Positions 1 through 7,704 of a stretch of DNA of 64,000 bases are shown here, in pieces (within the stretch, counting starts at the first letter, position 1; every line of letters starts with the position of its first letter). The position numbers were made by a program, and so were the translations under genes. Origin of the DNA: Solirubrobacter sp035555675 (GTDB lineage: Bacteria; Actinomycetota; Thermoleophilia; Solirubrobacterales; Solirubrobacteraceae). The notes below the pieces were generated by a model. The model searched no databases, was not told the DNA's origin, and saw only the letters and a list, made by a program, of their open reading frames with translations. Location of the stretch: positions 1 through 64,000 of the forward strand of contig DATMGH010000060.1 of the NCBI GenBank assembly GCA_035555675.1, written 5' to 3'.

Positions 1-30
1 CCACTGCACGGCCGGCGCCGTGCCGGGATA

Positions 31-310
31 CCGACAGCTACGGGCTGGCACGGACACCCCCGGCCGGGTTGAGCTGCCGTGATCGGCGTACGCGAGCGAT
101 CGACCGTCCGCGGTGGGGTGTGGCCGCTCGGTCGCCTGTCAGGCGAGTTTCCGGACACACCCCCACCAACGCGCCAACGCAAACGCTCGAACCTGATCGG
201 TACGGGCCAGCCAGCACGACGGACGACCGCTACCGCTCACCCACCCTCTCCGGTGCCCGTACCTCGACGGTATCCCGAGACCGGGCCGCGAGGGTGCACC
301 ATGGCCAGAC
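31..310 (+). repeat. Dispersed non-coding repeat, copy A
   Basis: Bases 31-173 and 260-310 match 54503-54647 and 54648-54698 almost base for base in the same orientation. I count two substitutions and a 2-nt indel in the first block and three substitutions in the second. Copy A carries 86 extra bases (174-259) between the blocks that copy B lacks. Inside the first block is a perfect inverted repeat with 7-bp arms, TCGCCTG-T-CAGGCGA, at 132-146. The block is also bounded by a GTGT.../...ACAC pair that could close a longer stem. No plausible gene overlaps it: the short open frames here have no ribosome site and differ from neighbouring codon use. It may be a family of interspersed elements or a structured RNA. 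Sequence 1-30 and 311-395 shows nothing I can name. Confidence 0.8.
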
Positions 311-395
311 CCGACCCGGCCCAGGCGCCGCAAACCGCCTCCGTCCTCAGTGCTTGCCGTTCAAGCCACCCGCACAAGCGTGGGTGACACCGCGA

Positions 396-488
396 CTAGG
401 AGCTGCGCGCGAGCGCGGCGACCAGGAGCGCGACGAGCGCGGAGATCGCCCCGACCCAGACCCAGGAGCCGACGGCCAGGAGAAGCAC
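396..488 (-). CDS. Putative 30-residue single-pass membrane peptide
   Basis: A short GTG-started frame encodes 30 residues, nearly all one hydrophobic helix (LLLAVGSWVWVGAISALVAL, then LVAAL and a short basic/serine tail). It is too short to assign to a family. The support is upstream: a TATGGT box (500-495 on this strand) sits 6 nt before the GTG, the same spacing seen for many leaderless genes in this window. The frame lies just downstream of yceH on the same strand, 46 bp after its stop. A longer frame starting inside yceH is unlikely. I do not recognise a function; a chance open frame with a hydrophobic composition remains possible. Confidence 0.35.
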   Translation of the reverse strand: MLLLAVGSWVWVGAISALVALLVAALARSS

Positions 489-534
489 CGCGCGACCATA
501 CCGTCTTCCTGAGTGCTGCGTCCTGACCGGGGGT

Positions 535-1182
535 TCAGGCTCCGAGCTCGGCCCGCAACGTGCGCAGTTCCTCGCGCAGCTCGGCGACTTCGCGCTCCAG
601 CCGGTCCAGCCGGTCATCGCGCCGCGGCGGCGGCGGAACCACGGCCGCGGGCGCGGGCGCGTGCGCGACGGGGGCCTCCGTCTCCTCGACGTCCTCGGAC
701 AGGCGGTGGCGGAAGCGGTCCTCCTTCTGCCCGGGCCGGCGTGCGAGCTGCGCGACCAGCTCGCGATCGATCAGCCGCGTCAGCACCTCGTGCAGCTCGT
801 CCAGGCCCGCGAACGGCTGCATTCGCTCGGCGCGCTGCTTGAGCTCGCCGGGCGTCTGCTCCCCGCGGAGCATCAGCACCGCGAGCACCGACTGCTCGGC
901 GCCGTCGAGCCCGAGCTCCTCCTCGAGCAGGTGCCGGTACTTGGCGACGCGGCTGGAATGGCCGCTGGCGAGCCGGGTCAGCCGGCGCCGGCCGAGATGG
1001 TGCAGCGCGCCCCGGATCGTCTCTTCGTCGTAGGCCACGACCGGGTCGCGGTTGGTGCTCTGGTTGCAGGCCAGGCGCAGGGCGTTGAGCGTCAGCGGAT
1101 AGGCGTCCGGCGTGGTCTTTTGCTTCTCGATCAAGCAACCGAGCACGCGGACTTCGGTTGCGTCGAGATCCATCAACGCCAT
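535..1182 (-). CDS. yceH: YceH family protein (DUF480)
   Basis: This 215-residue protein matches the YceH/DUF480 family. The N-terminus has the family's two winged-helix repeats, with recognisable stretches LGCLIEKQKTTPDAYPLTLN and LACNQSTNRDP near residues 15-45. A second repeat around residues 95-140 contains VLMLRGEQTPGELKQRAERM. The C-terminus (about 180-213) is a Glu/Arg/Leu-rich coiled coil after a proline-rich linker. Family members are small soluble wHTH proteins of uncertain role, thought to act in regulation. It starts with ATG and is transcribed away from the secreted isomerase gene at 1295, with about 110 bp between them. Length is typical of the family (about 215). Confidence 0.9.
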   Translation of the reverse strand: MALMDLDATEVRVLGCLIEKQKTTPDAYPLTLNALRLACNQSTNRDPVVAYDEETIRGALHHLGRRRLTRLASGHSSRVAKYRHLLEEELGLDGAEQSVLAVLMLRGEQTPGELKQRAERMQPFAGLDELHEVLTRLIDRELVAQLARRPGQKEDRFRHRLSEDVEETEAPVAHAPAPAAVVPPPPRRDDRLDRLEREVAELREELRTLRAELGA

Positions 1183-1208
1183 GTTTTGACCAATCCGTAG
1201 ACGAAAGA

Positions 1209-1237
1209 TTGCCGGTTCAACGTCATTTTGGTATGAA
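1209..1237 (+). promoter_or_regulatory. Putative sigma-70-type promoter for the secreted isomerase gene
   Basis: TTGCCG at 1209-1214 and TATGAA(T) at 1232-1238 are separated by 17 bp, the optimal spacing for a housekeeping promoter. Transcription would start near 1244 and give a leader of about 50 nt containing the strong GGAGGAGGAA site before the TTG at 1295. This is a sequence match only. Confidence 0.5.
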
Positions 1238-1294
1238 TCCGCAAGACTTTTGAGGGTCGAGTCCGGCTGCTCGAAGCCGGGGAGGAGGAAGGCA

Positions 1295-3145
1295 TTGGAG
1301 GGATTCTGGAAGGTCCGCGTCGGGGCCGCGCTCGCGGCTACGGGCGCGATTCTGGCATGTGCCGGGACGGCACAGGCTCAGCATCCGGACCTGGGCGCCG
1401 GTGCGCCCAGCGGCCAGATGGGCGTCCAGCTCTACGACTGGAGCCAGTACATCTCGAGCGGTGCAGGTGAGATCACCTGCCCGACGACCGGGGACCCGAC
1501 GCCCAACTGCGTCGCGCCGCCCGCGCCGTCGACGTCGGGCGCGCGCCTGGAGCGCGTGTTCGCGTACCTGGCGTCCAAGAACGTGCGCAACGTGGAGCTC
1601 TACGGCTACCCGGGCAACCCGTTCCCGTCGACCAGCGCGACGCAGACGCTCAAGACGGCGGAACTGCAGGCGCTGCGTGCCCTGGGCGACCAGTACGGCC
1701 TGCGCTTCGTCTCGCGTCACGGCAACCTGAACGAGAACGGCTGGAGCTTCGACATCCAGGCCGCGAAGATCCTCGGCCAGGAAGTGATCGGCGCCGCCGA
1801 TCCGCCGAACGCCAGCAACAGCAACCTGACGACCGCGCTCAACGACGCGGCGCTGCTGAACCGTCTGGGCAAGCGCTCGGTCGAGGCCGGCGTCGGCCCC
1901 GCGTACTTCCACAACCACGCGTCGTCGTTCAGCACGAAGATCACCGAGAACGGCGTGACGGTGTCGCGCTGGCAGTTCCTGATGGACCACACCGATCCGC
2001 GTTACGTCAAGGCGCAGATCGACCTCGGCTGGGCCGTCTCCGGCGTCTCCGGCGCCAACGCGGCCGACATCGTGGCGCTGGTCGGCAACCCGACCTACCG
2101 TCAGCGGATCATCAGCTTCCACGTCAAGGACGTCGTCGACCCGAAGCCCAGCTCGGGCACGTCCAGCCTGCGCGAGCTCGGCAACGGCGACATCAACTTC
2201 GGGCCGATCTTCGCCAACGCGAAGAACTGGGTCCGCTGGTACCTCTACGAGTACGACCCGGTGACGCCCGGCAACAACGGCGGCTTCAACCCGTTCACGT
2301 CGGCCGACACCAGCTTCACCAACCTGCGTGGCGCCGCTGAGGCCGTCGCGTACGCGCCGCCGACCGCGTTCGACTCGGTCCCGGCCGGCACGAGCGCGGC
2401 GAACAACGCCAAGCCGATCACGGTCAAGAACATCGGCGACGCGCCGCTGGTCATCACCAACGCTGCGCCGACGATCTCGGCGATCGCCGAGAACGGCGGG
2501 GCGACCACGGCGGCGGACTTCGCCGTCGTCAGCCAGGACTGCCAGAACAAGACGCTGGCGCCGGGCGCGACCTGCACGATCACCGTCGGCTACAAGCCGT
2601 CGCGGATCAACACGTTCTCCAGCGCCGTCCTGTCGTTCGCGTCGAACTCCGACGACTCGATGGAGAAGATCCCGCTCTACGGCACCAGCACCTCGTCGTT
2701 CGTCGCCGAGGGTCCCGTCGGCGGCACCGTGCCGGCGACGCTGTCGCTGAGCCTCCCGGCGCAGGGCGCCAGCTTCGGCGCGTTCGTGCCGGGCATCGCC
2801 AACGCCTACGAGGCCTCGGTCGTCGGGTCGGTCACGTCGAGCGCGGGTGACGCGGCCCTCACGGTCGCCGACCCGAGCTCCACGGCCACCGGCCACCTGG
2901 TCAACGGCACGTTCTCGCTGCCGTCCGCTCTGGAGGCTCGCGCCACCAACGGCGCCAACCCGAGCGCGAGCTACGCGGCGCTCTCGGAGACGGGCGCGCC
3001 CACGAACCTGCTCACGTACAGCGGCCCGACGGCCAACGACGCGGTCACGATCGGGTTCCGCCAGGCCATCGGCGCCAGCGACGCGCTGCGCACCGGCACC
3101 TACAGCAAGACCCTGACCTTCACGCTGTCGACGACGACGCCGTAG
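1295..3145 (+). CDS. Secreted sugar isomerase/epimerase-like TIM barrel with choice-of-anchor and WxL-like C-terminal domains
   Basis: I place the start at TTG 1295 because GGAGGAGGAA (1281-1290) lies just before it; the open frame extends to TTG 1250 but without such a site. The 616-residue product begins with a signal peptide ending at AQAQ (about residue 29). Residues 30-350 form a xylose-isomerase-like (AP-endonuclease 2) barrel. Candidate metal ligands are in order: NVELYGYP (Glu), YFHNHASSF (His), IDLGWAVSG (Asp), SFHVKD (His) and LYEYD (Glu). Residues about 360-465 resemble a choice-of-anchor D/Hydin-type beta sandwich with two Cys. Residues 473-616 are the C-terminal domain shared with the proteins at 11158-19122 and 57310-59352, ending KTLTFTLSTTTP. 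Relatives of this barrel are usually cytoplasmic or periplasmic; here it is exported. The substrate is unknown; keto-sugar chemistry is an inference from ThuA-type partners. Confidence 0.85.
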   Translation: MEGFWKVRVGAALAATGAILACAGTAQAQHPDLGAGAPSGQMGVQLYDWSQYISSGAGEITCPTTGDPTPNCVAPPAPSTSGARLERVFAYLASKNVRNVELYGYPGNPFPSTSATQTLKTAELQALRALGDQYGLRFVSRHGNLNENGWSFDIQAAKILGQEVIGAADPPNASNSNLTTALNDAALLNRLGKRSVEAGVGPAYFHNHASSFSTKITENGVTVSRWQFLMDHTDPRYVKAQIDLGWAVSGVSGANAADIVALVGNPTYRQRIISFHVKDVVDPKPSSGTSSLRELGNGDINFGPIFANAKNWVRWYLYEYDPVTPGNNGGFNPFTSADTSFTNLRGAAEAVAYAPPTAFDSVPAGTSAANNAKPITVKNIGDAPLVITNAAPTISAIAENGGATTAADFAVVSQDCQNKTLAPGATCTITVGYKPSRINTFSSAVLSFASNSDDSMEKIPLYGTSTSSFVAEGPVGGTVPATLSLSLPAQGASFGAFVPGIANAYEASVVGSVTSSAGDAALTVADPSSTATGHLVNGTFSLPSALEARATNGANPSASYAALSETGAPTNLLTYSGPTANDAVTIGFRQAIGASDALRTGTYSKTLTFTLSTTTP

Positions 3146-3199
3146 AGGTAACGTCGTCCGACGTCCGAGCTTGCGAGGACGGAGGGCGAAACTGTAAGT

Positions 3200-3228
3200 C
3201 GAGGGCCCCGGCAGTGCCGGGGCCCTCG
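3200..3228. terminator. Strong hairpin, likely bidirectional terminator
   Basis: Two 14-base arms starting CGAGGGCCCCGG (3200-3213) and ending GGGGCCCTCG (3215-3228) pair perfectly around one central base. The hairpin lies between the stop of the secreted isomerase (3145) and the stop of the convergent gene (3241), so it can serve both. A short T-run follows on the plus strand (GTTTAACC). Confidence 0.75.
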
Positions 3229-3240
3229 GCGTTTAACCGG

Positions 3241-3645
3241 TTACACGATCGGCCGCTGTGCGCCGCGCGCGCGAAGATTGAACCCTCGTGCCGCGTACCG
3301 CTGCGCCTCCGCGACCAACCCGGAAAGCGGTTCGCGGTCGACCGACCGCACCGCGTTCGGTTCGGCGCTCGAGACGGCTTCGAACAGCATCGCCGTCAAC
3401 GCCCCAGGGTCCGGTGGCCGCTTCGAGCCCGACACCCGCACCGGATCTTGGTGGCGAAGCCGCCGATGCCAAGGTACCTGGACCTGCCGTTCTACCGTGA
3501 GGTCGAGTACGGCCCCGTCGGCATCGAACGCCAGATACTCATCGTCCTCGACATCTGGCGCCTCGAGCCACGCTTCGGCCTCACCGACTGACGCGAAGAC
3601 CGAGAGCCAGCCCTCACGGTCAATCGTGATGATCGGAGGCCTCAC
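3241..3645 (-). CDS. Hypothetical protein, about 134 residues
   Basis: The frame is open much further upstream, but the sequence becomes protein-like only from about PPIITIDREGWLSVFAS onward, so I choose GTG 3645; TTG 3660 is an alternative. Residues 5-55 are acidic and amphipathic (VGEAEAWLEAPDVEDDEYLAFDADG is the clearest stretch in two halves), suggesting a small alpha/beta domain. The C-terminal half is Arg-rich and contains PPDPGALTAMLFEAVSSAE. No signal peptide or membrane segment is seen. I do not recognise the family; the layout recalls small immunity-type or hypothetical actinobacterial proteins. Its G+C content looks lower than its neighbours'. It converges on the isomerase gene across the terminator at 3200-3228. 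Confidence 0.5.
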   Translation of the reverse strand: MRPPIITIDREGWLSVFASVGEAEAWLEAPDVEDDEYLAFDADGAVLDLTVERQVQVPWHRRLRHQDPVRVSGSKRPPDPGALTAMLFEAVSSAEPNAVRSVDREPLSGLVAEAQRYAARGFNLRARGAQRPIV

Positions 3646-4148
3646 TTTCGCTTTCGCTCCCAAGGACGGTGCCGACCGATGCCGCCAGACCCACGGTGAT
3701 GGTAGTGAGGCAGTCGGCTTGCGGGCCGCGTCGGGCTTGCGCGTCCGAAGAATCGCTCGCCGCCAAGCTTGCTCAGGTGGCCGTGTCCGAACGGGCTGAT
3801 ACGCCAGTTGCGTGGAGTCGGCAGCTGACGCCATAGGTCCACTGACCAACCACAACCGTGGCGTAGACGAGAACACCCAACATCGGGGCACGCCGAAGGA
3901 ACCGCGTCGCAACAGCCATTTCCCTTCCATGAACGGCATAGGCGTCGCCGAGCGGTTCCGTAGAACTAGTCAGCGCCGATCATCTTTAGAGCAAAGCCCA
4001 AGGGATATGACATCCCTGTGCCCTCAGGGAACCCTCGTTAACGCGGAACCCTATCTCGTACTCATCTTCGCGTCACTGTTTTTGCTCTGACATTCCGTTA
4101 GCAATCCGCAATCGCACGCCACTATGAACGTCGAATCCCGCTGATCGC
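3646..4148. other. Gene-free stretch of lower G+C
   Basis: About 500 bp without a convincing gene. By eye the G+C content falls to about half between 3960 and 4140, well below the rest of the window. Two adjacent small hairpins are visible: AGGGAT(4001-4006)/ATCCCT(4012-4017) and CCCT-C-AGGG at 4021-4029. A 92-codon open frame at 3812-4090 has no ribosome site and no recognisable protein character. The stretch, together with the low-G+C gene at 3241-3645, may be the remains of transferred DNA. Confidence 0.5.
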
Positions 4149-5399
4149 TCAGCGAATCTGCAGGCCCGAGATCGCGCGGCTGATCACGAGCCGCTGGATC
4201 TCCGAGGTCCCCTCGAAGATCGTGTAGATCTTCGCGTCGCGGTGCATCCGCTCGACCGGGAACTCGCGCGCGTAGCCGTTGCCGCCGAGGATCTGGATCG
4301 CGCGCTCGGTCGCCCAGACCGCGACCTCGCCGGCCTTGAGCTTGCTCATCGAGCCTTCGGCGGCGGTGAAGCGGCGGCCGGTGCGGCCCATCCAGGACGC
4401 GCGCCAGACCAGCAGGCGGGCGGCGTCGATCTCCATCCGCATGTCCGCCAGCGCGAACGCGATCGCCTGGTTCTCGATGATGCGGCGGCCGAACTGGGTG
4501 CGCTCCTTGGCGTAGTCGAGCGCGTACTCGTACGCGGCGCGGGCGATGCCGATCGCCTGCGCGCCGACCGCCGGTCGCGTCGCCTCGAACGTCTGCATCG
4601 CCGCCTGCTGCTTCCCGCGCGCGCCCTCGCGTGCGCGCGCGAGCCGCTCGTCGAGCTTCTCCTTGCCACCGAGCACGAGCCGGACCGGGATCCGCACGTC
4701 ATCGAGGAAGACGTCGGCGGTGTGCGACGCGCGCAGGCCGTGCTTCTTGACCTTCATCCCCGGCGTGAGGCCCTTCGTACCGGGCGGGATGATGAAGCCG
4801 GCCTGGCCGCGCGCGCCGAGCTCCGGGTCGACGGAGGCGACGACCACGTGCACGTTCGCGATGCCGCCGTTGGTCGCCCACGCCTTCTGGCCGTTGATGA
4901 CCCACTCGTCGGTCGCCTCGTCGTAGCGGGCGCGGGTGCGCAGGCTCGACACGTCGCTGCCCGCGTCGGGCTCGGAGACGCAGAACGCGGCGACCTGCGG
5001 GTCCTCCGGCGTGCCGTAGCACTGCGGCACCCACTCGCCGAACTGCTCGCCGGTGCCGGTCGAGAAGATCGCGGCCACGGCCAGCGTCGTGCCCATGATC
5101 GCCATGCCGATGCCGGCGTCGCCCCAGAACAGCTCCTCGTTGACGATCGGCAGCATCAGGCCGCTCTCATCGGCGTAGAACTGGGCGAGCGCCTCGAACG
5201 AGTAGAGCCCGATCTTCGCCGCTTCCTGGATCAGCGGCCAGGGCGTCTCCTCGCGCTCGTCCCACTCCGCCGCCGCGGGGCGGACCACGTTGGCGGCGAA
5301 GCCGTGGACCCACTCGCGGACGTCGCGCTGGTCCTGGTTGAGCTCGAGCGAGAACGCCCCCGCGGAGAGGGGCTCGCCGACTGCTTCCATGCTGGCCAT
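4149..5399 (-). CDS. Acyl-CoA dehydrogenase
   Basis: A 416-residue FAD flavoenzyme that introduces the alpha,beta double bond into acyl-CoA thioesters. The usual three-part fold is visible: an N-terminal helical domain (about 20-130), a middle beta domain with CVSEPDAGSDVSSL and WVINGQKAWATNGG (about 150-190), and a C-terminal helical bundle with YALDYAKERTQFGRRI and QILGGNGYAREFPVERMHRD. The catalytic base is the Glu of IFEGTSEIQ (about residue 396). I start at ATG 5399 rather than the longer frame because TAAGGT lies 8 nt upstream (leaderless pattern). Length matches the family. The gene diverges from the AlkA-like gene with only 13 bp between start codons. The natural substrate cannot be read from the sequence. 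Confidence 0.95.
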   Translation of the reverse strand: MASMEAVGEPLSAGAFSLELNQDQRDVREWVHGFAANVVRPAAAEWDEREETPWPLIQEAAKIGLYSFEALAQFYADESGLMLPIVNEELFWGDAGIGMAIMGTTLAVAAIFSTGTGEQFGEWVPQCYGTPEDPQVAAFCVSEPDAGSDVSSLRTRARYDEATDEWVINGQKAWATNGGIANVHVVVASVDPELGARGQAGFIIPPGTKGLTPGMKVKKHGLRASHTADVFLDDVRIPVRLVLGGKEKLDERLARAREGARGKQQAAMQTFEATRPAVGAQAIGIARAAYEYALDYAKERTQFGRRIIENQAIAFALADMRMEIDAARLLVWRASWMGRTGRRFTAAEGSMSKLKAGEVAVWATERAIQILGGNGYAREFPVERMHRDAKIYTIFEGTSEIQRLVISRAISGLQIR

Positions 5400-5412
5400 A
5401 GACCCGAACCTT

Positions 5413-6291
5413 ATGACCCTGGATGAGACCGTGGAGCCGGCCTGGCCGAGCGAGCCGCCGCGCTCCCCGGGGCCCGGCGGGCTGCTGCGTCTGTCCGGAA
5501 ACGTGGCGCGGCGGGCGATCCGGGTGGGGGACGCGGTCGTGCTGGCCGAGGCGGCGTGGCGGGGCGACGAGGTGCTGCTGCGTGCGCAGGCGCACACTGA
5601 GGCGGCGGCGCGGTTCGCGCTGGAGCGAATGCGGTTCGTGCTCGCGCTCGACGACGACCTGGCGCCGTTTCACCGCGCGCACCGGGCCGACCCCGTGCTC
5701 GGGCGGCTGCTGCGGGCGCGGCCGGCGCTGCGCGTGCTGCGTAAGCCGGAGGCGCTCGAGGCGCTCGCGTGGGCGATCGTCGAGCAGCTGATCGACACGC
5801 AGCAGGCCGGGAACATCGTCTGGGCGCTGACGCGGCGGTTCGGGACACGGCATCCGTCGGGGGCGTGGGTCGCGCCGCCGCCCGCGGCGCTGGCGAATAC
5901 CGCGGCGTTGGAGGCCGCCGGCCTGGCGCCGGTGCGGGCGCGCACGCTGGCGCGGGTGGCGCGGGAGGTCGCGTTGGGGCGGATCGATCCGGGTGCCGCC
6001 GACCAGCGCGCGCTGGCGGCGGTCCCGGGGGTCGGCGAGTGGACGCTCGCGCACCTGAACCTGTTCGGACGCGGTGTCTACGACGTGCCGCTGCGGCGTG
6101 ACGTCGGGATGCGCAACGCGTACGCGCGTGTGATCGGGGTGCGCACGGGGAGCGTCGGGGAGGCGGAGTTCGAGGCGTTCCTGGAGCGGTTCGCGCCGTG
6201 GCAGGGGCTCGCGGCGATGCACGTGGTCGCGGCGGGCTGGCGCGGCGGGGGCAGGTGGTCACAATCCCCGCATGACCTACGTCGCCGCTGA
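5413..6291 (+). CDS. AlkA-like DNA-3-methyladenine glycosylase (HhH-GPD)
   Basis: A 292-residue base-excision repair glycosylase. The helix-hairpin-helix and Gly/Pro-rich loop are clear: VPGVGEWTLAHLNLFGRG (about 205-222), followed by VYDVPLRRDVGMR with the expected catalytic Asp at about residue 230. The segment EALAWAIVEQLIDTQQAG (about 117-134) corresponds to the DNA-contacting EQQ helix of AlkA. ATG 5413 is chosen as start; upstream codons would run into the divergent acyl-CoA dehydrogenase. Its 3' end overlaps the aldo/keto reductase start by 20 bp, so the two are co-transcribed. It should remove alkylated purines, but base specificity cannot be read from the sequence. Confidence 0.88.
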   Translation: MTLDETVEPAWPSEPPRSPGPGGLLRLSGNVARRAIRVGDAVVLAEAAWRGDEVLLRAQAHTEAAARFALERMRFVLALDDDLAPFHRAHRADPVLGRLLRARPALRVLRKPEALEALAWAIVEQLIDTQQAGNIVWALTRRFGTRHPSGAWVAPPPAALANTAALEAAGLAPVRARTLARVAREVALGRIDPGAADQRALAAVPGVGEWTLAHLNLFGRGVYDVPLRRDVGMRNAYARVIGVRTGSVGEAEFEAFLERFAPWQGLAAMHVVAAGWRGGGRWSQSPHDLRRR

Positions 6292-7297
6292 GGACCGCTA
6301 CGAATCGATGCCCTACCGCCGCTGCGGGCGCAGCGGCATCAAGCTGCCCGCGATCAGCCTCGGGCTGTGGAACCGCTTCGGCGACGACACGCCGCTCCAG
6401 AATCAGCGCGCGATCATCCGGCGCGCGTTCGACCTCGGCATCACGCACATCGATCTCGCCAACAACTACGGCCCGCCCTACGGGTCGGCGGAGTCGAACT
6501 TCGGGCGGATCATGCGCGAGGACCTGCGGCCGTACCGGGACGAGCTGATCGTCTCGACCAAGGCCGGCTACGACATGTGGCCCGGGCCGTACGGCGAGTG
6601 GGGCTCGCGCAAGTACCTGCTGGCGTCGCTCGACCAGAGCCTGGAGCGGATGGGGCTCGACTACGTCGACATCTTCTACTCGCACCGGTTCGACCCCGAG
6701 ACGCCGCTGGAGGAGACGATCGGCGCGCTGGACACCGCGGTGCGGTCGGGGCGCGCGTTGTACGTCGGGATCAGCTCCTACAGCGCGGAGCGGACGCAGG
6801 AGGCGGTCGAGATCGCGCGGGCGCTGGGCACGCCGATCCTGATCCACCAGCCGTCCTACTCGCTCCTGAACCGGTGGATCGAGCCCGAGGTGCTGGACAC
6901 GTGCGACGAGGAGGGCGTGGGGATCATCGCGTTCTCGCCGCTCGCGCAGGGGATGCTCACCGACCGCTACCTCGGCGGCATCCCCGCCGACTCGCGCGCG
7001 GCGAAGGACTTCTACCTGAAGAAGGACTTCATCAGCGAGGAGAACATGGCGCGGGTGCGCGCGCTCAACGAGATCGCGGCGCGGCGCGGGCAGGCGCTGG
7101 CGCAGATGGCGCTGGCGTGGGTGCTGCGCGATCCGCGGGTGACGTCGGCGCTGATCGGGGCGTCGAGCGTGACGCAGCTGGAGACCAACGTGCAGGCGCT
7201 GGACAATCTGTCGTTCAGCGCGTCGGAGCTGGCGGAGATCGACCGGTACGCGGTCGAGGCGGGCATCAACATCTGGGCGCAGTCGAGCGACGCCTGA
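6272..7297 (+). CDS. yghZ: Aldo/keto reductase, YghZ/Gpr type
   Basis: A 341-residue NADPH-dependent aldo/keto reductase, strikingly close to Escherichia coli YghZ (L-glyceraldehyde-3-phosphate reductase) along its whole length, from RYESMPYRRCGRSGIKLPA at the start to WVLRDPRVTSALIGASS. The catalytic tetrad is intact: Asp61 and Tyr66 (HIDLANNYG), Lys97 (STKAGYDMWPG) and His138 (YSHRFDP). The family detoxifies methylglyoxal and reduces other short aldehydes. ATG 6272 overlaps the end of the AlkA-like gene, and its TGA overlaps the ATG of the thioesterase, so it sits in the middle of a four-gene operon. A CACAAT box 6 nt before the start could give an internal leaderless promoter. Confidence 0.93.
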   Translation: MTYVAAEDRYESMPYRRCGRSGIKLPAISLGLWNRFGDDTPLQNQRAIIRRAFDLGITHIDLANNYGPPYGSAESNFGRIMREDLRPYRDELIVSTKAGYDMWPGPYGEWGSRKYLLASLDQSLERMGLDYVDIFYSHRFDPETPLEETIGALDTAVRSGRALYVGISSYSAERTQEAVEIARALGTPILIHQPSYSLLNRWIEPEVLDTCDEEGVGIIAFSPLAQGMLTDRYLGGIPADSRAAKDFYLKKDFISEENMARVRALNEIAARRGQALAQMALAWVLRDPRVTSALIGASSVTQLETNVQALDNLSFSASELAEIDRYAVEAGINIWAQSSDA

Positions 7298-7704
7298 TGG
7301 CCTCGCGGCGCTCGGTCATCGCGTCGTTCATTCCCTCGTCGCCGCTGGTGGCGCTGCTCGGGATGCGCGTGGTGTCGCTGGGCGACGACGAGGCGACGCT
7401 GGAGCTGCCGTTCCAGCCGTCACTGGCGACGCTGGAGGACGTCGTGCACGGCGGCGCGATCGCGTCGCTGGTGGACACGGCGGGGATGGCGGCGACGTGG
7501 GCGAGCGATGAGGAGGCGACGTCGCTGCGCGGCTCGACCGTCACGCTTGACGTGCGCTACGTCGCGGCGGCGCGCGGGCGGGATCTGACCGCGCACGCCG
7601 TCGTGGTGCGGCGCGGGCGCTCGCTCGTGTTCAGCGAAGTGCGGGTGACCGAGCCGGACGGGCGGCTGGTGGCGACCGGCACGGTGGTACAACAGCTGGG
7701 ATGA
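7297..7704 (+). CDS. PaaI-family hotdog thioesterase
   Basis: A 135-residue single hotdog domain. The family motif is present at residues 50-60 (VHGGAIASLVD, with His51-Gly-Gly and acidic Asp60), followed by the central helix and strands LDVRYVAAARG and VTEPDGRLVATGTVV. Such enzymes hydrolyse acyl- or aryl-CoA thioesters. ATG 7297 overlaps the TGA of the preceding reductase, and its own stop overlaps the ATG of the next gene, so translation is probably coupled. The frame is open far upstream, but that part is a shadow of the reductase. Substrate unknown. Confidence 0.9.
   Translation: MASRRSVIASFIPSSPLVALLGMRVVSLGDDEATLELPFQPSLATLEDVVHGGAIASLVDTAGMAATWASDEEATSLRGSTVTLDVRYVAAARGRDLTAHAVVVRRGRSLVFSEVRVTEPDGRLVATGTVVQQLG

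Noticed and set aside
3812..4090. A 92-codon plus-strand frame in the low-G+C gap
   Set aside because: No ribosome site or -10 box at its start, no recognisable domain, and a composition like random sequence.
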